Part shown: positions 6,299 through 12,314 of the stretch, one piece after another
How the letters are laid out: each line of letters starts with the position of its first letter
Position numbering within the stretch: position 1 is the first letter of the stretch
Assembly: GCA_003242495.1 (NCBI GenBank)
Contig: QGUO01000045.1
Coordinates: 1-13,704, forward strand
DNA: 13,704 nucleotides
Origin: Pseudomonadota bacterium
GTDB lineage: Bacteria; Pseudomonadota; Gammaproteobacteria; Steroidobacterales; Steroidobacteraceae
Direction of reading: 5' to 3'
Position numbers and translations under genes: made by a program
Notes under the pieces: model-generated
What the model saw: only the letters and a program-made list of their open reading frames with translations
Database searches by the model: none
What the model was told of the DNA's origin: nothing

Positions 6299-7090
6299 AT
6301 GCTGGAGCTCTACCACTGGGAGCCGAACGGCAGTTATCTGAAACCGCTCATTGCCGTGCACGAGAAAGGCCTGGAGGTGCGCTGCATCTATGTCGACGTG
6401 CCGGCTTTCGAGCACTTCTCGCCCGATTTCCCGCTGGCGCCGAGCCTGCAAACCTCGTTGCAGCTCGAAGGCGAGGGGCCGATCCTGATCCATGACGGTG
6501 TGCAGATCACCGAATCGCACTTCATGCTCCAGTACCTCGATGACGCGTTCCCGCAACGTCCTCTGCGGCCGGCGAACCCCGTGGACCGCTGGCGCATCCT
6601 GGCTTGGGCGCGCTTCATCAACGAGGTGTTCATGCCGGCCGTCTCGACACTCGGCTGTCGGCGCTATCTGCGGCCGCTGCTCAGGGCACGCGGCATCACC
6701 GAGCTGCCCGAGACGGTATGGCAACTGCCGCTGAAACTGCGCAGCGAGGTCTGGGCCGCGGCGGTCTATGGCAGCTACCCCGAGTCGCTGGTTCAGGACT
6801 CCTGCCGCAAGATACGCATGGCCGTAAAGCGCATCGAGCAAACGCTGCGCGATTCCCAGTGGCTGGTCGGGACGAGCTGCTCGTTGGCGGATATCGACGC
6901 CTTCGCCATCGCCAATTGCCTGCCGAGCCTGGTTCCCGAAATCGTGAATGCCAGCGACTCACCGCGCACCCTCGAGTGGATTGAGCGCATGCGCGCGCGA
7001 CCCGCAGTGCGCGACGCGCTCGCGATGAGCCGCACAGGCCGGCCGGAGGAGGCGTTCGTGCCTGGGCCGGAGCACGCGCGCTGGGGCTGA
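6299..7090 (+). CDS. Divergent glutathione S-transferase (tandem copy 2)
   Basis: A 263-residue GST paralog beginning MLELYHWEPNGSYLKPLIAV. It shares a 16-base identical stretch (CACTGGGAGCCGAACG, 5546-5561 and 6314-6329) with the preceding gene, evidence of tandem duplication. Two active-site differences stand out. Asn12-Ser13 is now Ser12-Tyr13, and the INPxGxxPxL loop is replaced by a roughly 7-residue-longer segment ending GEGPILIHDG, which keeps one Pro for the cis turn. The Glu-Ser pair (ITESHFM) and the C-terminal SLADIDAFAIAN motif remain. It is thus either a GST with a different thiol-activating residue or a non-catalytic partner. ATG 6299 has TGAGGTG upstream. The C-terminal 15 residues are Pro/Glu-rich and unrelated to the sibling. 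Confidence 0.9.
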   Translation: MLELYHWEPNGSYLKPLIAVHEKGLEVRCIYVDVPAFEHFSPDFPLAPSLQTSLQLEGEGPILIHDGVQITESHFMLQYLDDAFPQRPLRPANPVDRWRILAWARFINEVFMPAVSTLGCRRYLRPLLRARGITELPETVWQLPLKLRSEVWAAAVYGSYPESLVQDSCRKIRMAVKRIEQTLRDSQWLVGTSCSLADIDAFAIANCLPSLVPEIVNASDSPRTLEWIERMRARPAVRDALAMSRTGRPEEAFVPGPEHARWG

Positions 7091-7249
7091 AGTGCCCGTC
7101 GGGCAAGCCCGGACGTCTCGGCGCCGGCACCGGTGACGCGCCTTCCATTGCCATGTTGCCGGATCGGTGCCGCGGGGGCCGGGCGGGTGCCCGCGTCGCC
7201 GGCAGCGTCCTCGCGCGGTCGTGGCATGCGCACGCCCGCCGGCGCCGAT

Positions 7250-7306
7250 GCGGCGCGTGCGGTCCGCGCCGCCTGCCATGAAGGCACTCTGGGCACCGGA
7301 TTTTTT
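7250..7306 (+). terminator. Candidate terminator after the GST genes
   Basis: GCGGCGCG (7250-7257) and CGCGCCGC (7265-7272) form a perfect 8-bp stem with a 7-base loop. A small TGCC/GGCA hairpin (7274-7286) follows, then six T residues (7301-7306). The T-run is not directly against a stem, so termination is plausible but not textbook. Confidence 0.35.
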
Positions 7307-7349
7307 CCCTGACAGAAGCGCACCTCCTTCCCACGGCGCCTAAGCTGCC

Positions 7350-7365
7350 TGGCGCTTCCGGTGCA
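7350..7365 (+). promoter_or_regulatory. Possible sigma-54 (-24/-12) promoter
   Basis: TGGCGCTTCCGGTGCA matches the consensus TGGCAC-N5-TTGCA at all but two positions and keeps the essential GG and GC with correct spacing. It ends 47 bases before ATG 7413. No enhancer-binding regulator is in the window, and GC-rich DNA gives chance matches. Confidence 0.35.
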
Positions 7366-7412
7366 GTGTCGCCGGAACGCGTCGTCTCACGACCTTGCGC
7401 CGGAGGGCTGTC

Positions 7413-9284
7413 ATGAATTCGACGATCGATGCAACGCAGGCCGCCGCCAACGCAATCCAGGGCGCAGCGCCCGAGGTTCGCAAGGGCTTTCCGCTTCCCA
7501 GCTCGTTGAAGGTGGTGCCCGGCACCGAGCGGGCCCAGGCCGCCTATCCCTATCATGTCCAGTTCAGCAAGGCGGACGACGAGCGATTCTGGTTCTACAA
7601 CTCGATGCACTTCCCCGAGCCTATGTCGGCATTCGACATGGTCACGGCGGAAGCGGCCTACTGCGCGCTCGGCGCGGCCAATACCCGCGTGCACTGCCTG
7701 CCGACCACGCTCGGCATCGATCACCGCGTCATCAACGGGCGCGTTTACATCGGCGGCAACGCCGTCACCGATCCGCAGGAGATCGCCCGCCGCACCGAGG
7801 AATTCCAGAAGCGGGCGTTCTACTACTACGAGAACTGGGAGCGGCTGTACGCGCAGTGGCGCGAGAAGATGATGGCGTTGATCCGCCAGGCCGCGGCCAT
7901 GCCTAAGCCGCAGCTCCCGGAGCTCGAGCCGCTCGAGCATGTGCACGCCGGGCGCGGTGTGGCGTCGAACCAGGACCTGCTCGACATCTACCAGAAGACG
8001 CTCGAAGGCTACTTCCGGATGTGGCACCACCACTTCGAGTTCCTGCTGCTCGGTTATGGCGCCTATCTCACCTTCTTCCACTTCTGTAAGAAGGCCTTCC
8101 CGGAGATCACCGATCAGACCATCGCGCGCATGGTGGCGGGCATCGAGGCGGAGATCTTCCGGCCCGACGATGAGCTGCGCAGACTCGCGCGCTGCGCCGT
8201 CGAGCTGGGCGTGGACGGCTACTTCAAGGAGGGCATGCGTGCCGAGGAGATCCTCGAGGCATTGCGTGGCGCGGGCACGCCCGGCGAGAAGTGGCTCGAG
8301 GAGCTCGCCGTGTCGCGGGATCCCTGGTTCAACATCAACGTGGGGGATGGCTTCTACCATTACCACCGCGGCTGGAACGATGACCTGTCGATGCCCTTCG
8401 CCTGTCTGCCGGAGTACATCCGGCGCGTGCGCTCGGGCGAGTCGCTCGAGCGACCCATCGAGCGGCTCAAGGCGGAGCGGCAGCAGCTCATCGCCGAGTA
8501 TCGCGAACTGCTGTCATCGGACGAGGAGCGGGCCGCCTACGATCAAATGATCGGGCTTGCGCACCGTGTGTTCCCCTACGTCGAGGGTCACAAGTTCTAC
8601 TGCGAGCACTGGTACACGAACCTGTTCTTCAACAAGATCCGCGAGTTTGGCGAGCTGCTCGCCCGCCACGGCTTCTTTCCCGACAGCGAGGACGTGTTTC
8701 ACCTGACCCACTACGAGCTGAAGATGGCGATCATCGACCTGATGACCGCGTGGTCGACCGGCTCGGCGCCGCGCGGTCCCGAGCGTTGGCCGGCCATCGT
8801 CGCCGAACGTCGCGCGGCCGTGCGCGAGTGGGCCAAGCACGAGACACCACCGGCGCTCGGGCCGGTTCCAGACGTGATCGACGATCCGGCCATCGTCATG
8901 CTGTGGGGTATCACCCGCGAGAACCTGGATGCCTGGCTCTCGGCGAGCAACGACGCCTCGAGCCGTGAGATCCGCGGATTCGCCGCCTCGAGCGGCGTGG
9001 TCGAGGGGCCGGCGCGGGTGGTGAAGTCGGTCGAGGAAATCTCGCGCCTCGAGACTGGCGACATCCTGGTCTGCCAGGTGACGAATCCGACCTGGGCGCC
9101 GGTTTTTCAGAAGATCGTCGGCGCGGTGTCCGATCTCGGCGGCTCGATGAGCCACGCCGCCATCGTCGCCCGCGAATACGGTCTGCCGGCCGTGGTCGGC
9201 ACGGGCAACGCCACGGGACGCATCAAGGACGGTCAGCGCATCCGCGTGGACGGCAGCCGCGGCATCGTCACCGTGCTCGACTAG
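7413..9284 (+). CDS. PEP-synthase-type phosphotransferase, substrate/phospho-His subunit (PpsA-like)
   Basis: A 623-residue protein (about 70 kDa). The C-terminal 95 residues are a PEP-utilising swivelling domain with the phospho-histidine motif GGSMSHAAIVAREYGLPAVV; the His is residue 581. The first 520 residues are a substrate-binding region without the TIM barrel of PEP synthase and pyruvate phosphate dikinase. This size and layout match the large subunit of phenylphosphate synthase (about 70 kDa, catalytic His near 569 in Thauera), which passes phosphate from His to phenol; rifampin phosphotransferase is a more distant relative. I infer phosphorylation of a phenol or an enolisable ketone. 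ATG 7413 has GGAGGG 6 bases upstream; ATG 7395 is less well placed. The partner ATP-grasp subunit follows and the biotin enzyme genes come next. Substrate unknown. Confidence 0.85.
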   Translation: MNSTIDATQAAANAIQGAAPEVRKGFPLPSSLKVVPGTERAQAAYPYHVQFSKADDERFWFYNSMHFPEPMSAFDMVTAEAAYCALGAANTRVHCLPTTLGIDHRVINGRVYIGGNAVTDPQEIARRTEEFQKRAFYYYENWERLYAQWREKMMALIRQAAAMPKPQLPELEPLEHVHAGRGVASNQDLLDIYQKTLEGYFRMWHHHFEFLLLGYGAYLTFFHFCKKAFPEITDQTIARMVAGIEAEIFRPDDELRRLARCAVELGVDGYFKEGMRAEEILEALRGAGTPGEKWLEELAVSRDPWFNINVGDGFYHYHRGWNDDLSMPFACLPEYIRRVRSGESLERPIERLKAERQQLIAEYRELLSSDEERAAYDQMIGLAHRVFPYVEGHKFYCEHWYTNLFFNKIREFGELLARHGFFPDSEDVFHLTHYELKMAIIDLMTAWSTGSAPRGPERWPAIVAERRAAVREWAKHETPPALGPVPDVIDDPAIVMLWGITRENLDAWLSASNDASSREIRGFAASSGVVEGPARVVKSVEEISRLETGDILVCQVTNPTWAPVFQKIVGAVSDLGGSMSHAAIVAREYGLPAVVGTGNATGRIKDGQRIRVDGSRGIVTVLD

Positions 9285-9406
9285 CTCCCACATGAGACGA
9301 GTGCTCGTCCGGATGCCTGGCATCGGGATGCGTGTCGGTGCGACAGGTTCGTCGTTCACGTATGTCCGGGCCGAGCGCCCGGCCAAAGCGTCGCGGAAGA
9401 TCGCCC
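9285..9406 (+). other. Intercistronic region with three small hairpins
   Basis: The 122-base spacer carries inverted repeats GACGA/TCGTC (9296-9309), GATGC/GCATC (9312-9324) and GGCCG/CGGCC (9369-9384). It is the only wide gap in this otherwise overlapping operon. The hairpins may affect mRNA stability or the ratio of the two subunits; no T-run suggests a terminator. Confidence 0.35.
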
Positions 9407-10453
9407 ATGGGTTCCACTGACATCATCGGCTGGTTTGCCGACATCGGTCTCGACGATCGGCTGCAGGTCGGCGGCAAGGGAGGCAGTCTCGGCGAACTCG
9501 AGCGCGCCGGCATTGCCGTGCCGCCAGGGTTCGTGGTCAAGACCGGCGCCTTCGAGCGGTTCGTGACGGCCCTCGAGCGCGCGGCGCCGCTGCGCGCGCG
9601 CATCGAGGCCCTCGAAGCGGACGATCTGGCAGGCGTGGAGGCGTGTTGCAAGGAGATCCGCGCGCGTGTCGAAGCCGCCGAGCTGCCGCGTGAGGTGCTC
9701 GAGGAGATCGCCGCGGCGCACGCCGCGCTCTGCCGCAGGCAGACGCCCGTGGCGGTGCGCTCGTCGGCCACCACCGAGGATGCGAGCGATGCCAGCTTCG
9801 CCGGCCTGCAGGCCACTTATTTGTGGCTGACCGATCTGACCCAGACCCTCGCACGGGTGCGCAGTTGCTGGGCGAGCCTGTATTCGGTCGAATCCGTCTG
9901 CTACCGCCGCCGCCGTGGCATGCCGGAGGAGGGCGTGGCGATGGCCGTGGTCGTGCAGACCATGGTGCATGCGCGTACCGCCGGTGTGATGTTCACGCGC
10001 AGCCCCGTCACGGGGGATCGCTCGGTGATCAGCATCGAAGGTGCGTGGGGATTGGGCTCGGCGGTGGTCGGCGGCGAGGTCACGCCGGATCGCTGGGTGC
10101 TCGGCAAGATCACCGGTGAGATCTCGGTGCGCGAGATCTCCGACAAGCACATCCAGCACGTGCCGCTTCCCGAAGGCGGCGTGGCGACCGTCGAGGTGGC
10201 CGAGGAGCATCGGCGCGCACCCTGCCTGAGCGACGAGGAACTGCAGGCGTTGCGTGACATCGGTCGCCGAGTCGAGCGTCACTATGGCTGCCCGCAGGAC
10301 ATCGAGTGGGCCGTCGAGCACGGTACCTCCCGCATCCTGCTGCTGCAAAGCCGTCCCGAAACGGTGTGGTCGGCCAAGGAAGGTGTCCCGGTGGCCAAGC
10401 CCGCCGCCGATCCCCTAGCCCACGTGATGACGATTTTCGGAGGACGAAGGTGA
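9407..10453 (+). CDS. PEP-synthase-type ATP-grasp subunit (PpsB-like)
   Basis: A 348-residue protein matching the N-terminal ATP-binding half of PEP synthase. GGKGGSLGEL (22-31) with Lys24, VPPGFVV (38-44), VAVRSSATTEDASDASFAG (115-133) with Arg118, TAGVMFTRSPVTG (191-203), WGLGSAVVGGEVTPDRW (214-230) and DIEW...LLLQSRPETV (298-320) are all intact. It would split ATP to AMP and phosphate while loading the His of the preceding subunit. Phenylphosphate synthase has the same separate approx. 40-kDa subunit. Domain order in the operon is reversed relative to PEP synthase, so this is a genuine two-subunit enzyme, not a frameshifted one. ATG 9407 follows a weak GGAAGA; ATG 9362 has no ribosome binding site. 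The stop TGA overlaps the next GTG, indicating coupling. Confidence 0.87.
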   Translation: MGSTDIIGWFADIGLDDRLQVGGKGGSLGELERAGIAVPPGFVVKTGAFERFVTALERAAPLRARIEALEADDLAGVEACCKEIRARVEAAELPREVLEEIAAAHAALCRRQTPVAVRSSATTEDASDASFAGLQATYLWLTDLTQTLARVRSCWASLYSVESVCYRRRRGMPEEGVAMAVVVQTMVHARTAGVMFTRSPVTGDRSVISIEGAWGLGSAVVGGEVTPDRWVLGKITGEISVREISDKHIQHVPLPEGGVATVEVAEEHRRAPCLSDEELQALRDIGRRVERHYGCPQDIEWAVEHGTSRILLLQSRPETVWSAKEGVPVAKPAADPLAHVMTIFGGRR

Positions 10454-10935
10454 GTTTGACGGCCGCGGACGTGGAAAAAATCATGCGCCTCGTCGAGGAA
10501 TCGAGCTTCGATGAGCTCACCCTGGAGCTGGATGGCCTCAAGCTCTGCTTGCGGCGCGGCACCGCACCCGCGCAAGCCACGGCGGCTCCCGCGCCGGCCG
10601 CGGAGCCCGCGAGCGCCGAGGCTTCATTGCACACCCCACCCGCCGCGCAGGCCGGATCGCCGGCCGGCGCCGCGGCGGCCACGGAGGAGGGCGTCTGCGA
10701 GGTGCCCTCGCCGCTGCTCGGTACCTTCTATCGCGCCCCGAAGCCCGGAGCGCCGCCATTCGTCGAGGTCGGCGCCCTGGTCGAGGAAGATACGGTGGTG
10801 GGCATCATCGAGGTGATGAAGTTGATGAACACGGTTCGCGCGGGGGTTCGTGGCACCGTCACCGAAATCCTCGCCGCCGATGGCGCGCTGGTGGAGTACG
10901 GACAGACGCTGCTGCGTGTGCGCAAGTCGCAATAG
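10450..10935 (+). CDS. Biotin carboxyl carrier protein, AccB-type
   Basis: A 161-residue carrier. The N-terminal helix-strand region (VEKIMRLVEESSFDELTLEL) is like E. coli AccB, followed by an Ala/Pro-rich flexible linker (about 38-80) and a biotinyl domain (82-160). The modified lysine is K124 in EVMKLMN. The AccB thumb is present (SPLLGTFYRAPKPGAPPF). GTG 10450 overlaps the previous stop as GTGA and has GGAGG (10439-10443), so it is translationally coupled to the ATP-grasp subunit. It shuttles carboxybiotin from the biotin carboxylase to the carboxyltransferase encoded downstream. The A-to-V and M-to-L changes around the biotin Lys (versus EAMKMMN) are tolerated in the family. A housekeeping acetyl-CoA carboxylase role is unlikely because the partners here are dedicated. 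Confidence 0.93.
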   Translation: MSLTAADVEKIMRLVEESSFDELTLELDGLKLCLRRGTAPAQATAAPAPAAEPASAEASLHTPPAAQAGSPAGAAAATEEGVCEVPSPLLGTFYRAPKPGAPPFVEVGALVEEDTVVGIIEVMKLMNTVRAGVRGTVTEILAADGALVEYGQTLLRVRKSQ

Positions 10936-10937
10936 CC

Positions 10938-12314
10938 GTGGCCATTCGTCGCATCCTCATCGCCAACCGCGGAGAGATTGCCGTGCGCATCGTGCGCACC
11001 TGCCGTGCGCTCGGCATCGAGACCGTGCTGGCCGCCTCCGCCCCCGACCGCGACAGCCTGCCGGCGCGGCTGGCCGATCGCACGGTCTGCATCGGCCCGG
11101 GTCGTCCCGGTGAGAGCTATCTCAAGGCCGAGGCCATCGTCCACGCCGCGCTCGCCACGGGCGCCGATGCCATTCATCCGGGCTATGGATTCCTGTCGGA
11201 GCGACCGGCGCTGGCGGCTTTGTGCGAGGCGCACGGCATCGCGTTCATCGGCCCGACCGCGGCGCAGATCGAGTCCGTGGGCGACAAGGTGCGCGCGCGC
11301 GCCGTGGCCGAAGCTGCCGGCGTGCCGGTGGTTCCGGGCGGCCAGGTCGACTCGGTCGAGGCAGCCCTGGCGCTCGGCCGCGAGCTGGGGACGCCGCTGC
11401 TCGTGAAAGCGGTGGGCGGTGGCGGCGGGCGCGGCATGAAGTGTGTGACGCGGCTCGAGGATCTCGCCGCCGCGGTGGCGCTCGCATCCGCGGAAGCCGA
11501 AGCGGCGTTCGGCGATCCGCGGGTGTATCTCGAACGGTTCGTGGTCAGCGGACGGCACGTGGAAGTGCAGATTCTCGGCGACGGCCGTGGCCAAGTCGTT
11601 CACCTGGGCGAGCGCGATTGCTCGGTGCAGCGTCGCTACCAGAAGCTCATCGAAGAGACGCCGGCGCCGGGGCTGTCGGCGCCGCTGCGCCGCACCCTGC
11701 ACGAGGCGGCCGTGCGGTTCGGCGAACGCCTGGCGTACCGCGGCGCGGGCACGGTCGAGTTCCTGGTCGATGTGCAGCGCGAGGCCTGCTACTTCCTCGA
11801 GATGAACGCCCGGTTGCAGGTCGAGCATCCGGTCACCGAAGCGGTGACCGGGGTGGACCTCGTGGCCGAGCAGATCGCCATTGCCGAGGGGGCGGGTCTG
11901 AGGTTCGAGCAGTCGGCCATCGAGCACCGCGGCTGCGCACTCGAATGCCGTGTCAACGCCGAGGACCCGGGCGCCGATTTCCACCCCTGTCCCGGGCTCG
12001 TGCGCGAGGCCGTCTGGCCCGAGGGTGAGGGCGTGCGCGTCGACACCCACATCGTTTCGGGCTCGCACATTCCCCCGTACTACGACTCCCTGATGGCCAA
12101 GATCATCGTGCACGGTCCGGACCGCGCCACGGCGCTGACCAGGCTGGCTGCCGCGCTCGCCGCGACGCGCATCGTCGGCGTGGCGACCAACCTGCCGTTT
12201 CACCAGGCCGTGCTTGCGCATCCGCAGTTCCGTGCGGGCGCGGTCGATACCGGCTTCGTCGCGCGCCTGCTCGAGCGCCGCGCGGCCGCCGAGGAGATTG
12301 CGCATCATGGCTGA
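10938..12314 (+). CDS. Biotin carboxylase subunit, AccC-type
   Basis: A 458-residue ATP-grasp biotin carboxylase that makes carboxybiotin from bicarbonate and ATP. Visible motifs are IANRGEIAVRI (8-18), the glycine-rich loop KAVGGGGGRGMK (157-168), HVEVQ (207-211), Lys236, Glu288, Asn290, Arg292 and Glu296 in LEMNARLQVEHPVTE, and Arg338 in ECRVNAEDPG. These last residues fall at the same numbers as the E. coli catalytic set, so the enzyme looks fully active. It starts at GTG 10938, two bases after the carrier stop, with weak separate ribosome binding, implying coupled translation. It ends with an 8-base overlap into the carboxyltransferase gene. A similar subunit occurs in acetyl-CoA, propionyl-CoA and pyruvate carboxylases, so the acceptor is set by the next gene. 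Confidence 0.95.
   Translation: MAIRRILIANRGEIAVRIVRTCRALGIETVLAASAPDRDSLPARLADRTVCIGPGRPGESYLKAEAIVHAALATGADAIHPGYGFLSERPALAALCEAHGIAFIGPTAAQIESVGDKVRARAVAEAAGVPVVPGGQVDSVEAALALGRELGTPLLVKAVGGGGGRGMKCVTRLEDLAAAVALASAEAEAAFGDPRVYLERFVVSGRHVEVQILGDGRGQVVHLGERDCSVQRRYQKLIEETPAPGLSAPLRRTLHEAAVRFGERLAYRGAGTVEFLVDVQREACYFLEMNARLQVEHPVTEAVTGVDLVAEQIAIAEGAGLRFEQSAIEHRGCALECRVNAEDPGADFHPCPGLVREAVWPEGEGVRVDTHIVSGSHIPPYYDSLMAKIIVHGPDRATALTRLAAALAATRIVGVATNLPFHQAVLAHPQFRAGAVDTGFVARLLERRAAAEEIAHHG

Larger units (their letters stand above)
7091..7412. other. 322-base non-coding gap between GST genes and carboxylation operon
   Basis: No credible gene on either strand. It holds a strong GC hairpin with a downstream T-run (7250-7306), a sigma-54-like element (7350-7365), and the ribosome binding site GGAGGG (7402-7407) of the next gene. 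It marks a boundary between two transcription units. Confidence 0.6.

Noticed and set aside
6696..8366. 556-codon minus-strand open frame across GST copy 2 and the PpsA-like gene
   Set aside because: It spans two well-supported genes and a non-coding gap, and shows no motif.
7413..10453. A PEP synthase or pyruvate phosphate dikinase broken by a frameshift
   Set aside because: Domain order is reversed (phospho-His half first, ATP-grasp half second), the TIM barrel is absent, and each gene has its own start and stop. It is a two-subunit enzyme.
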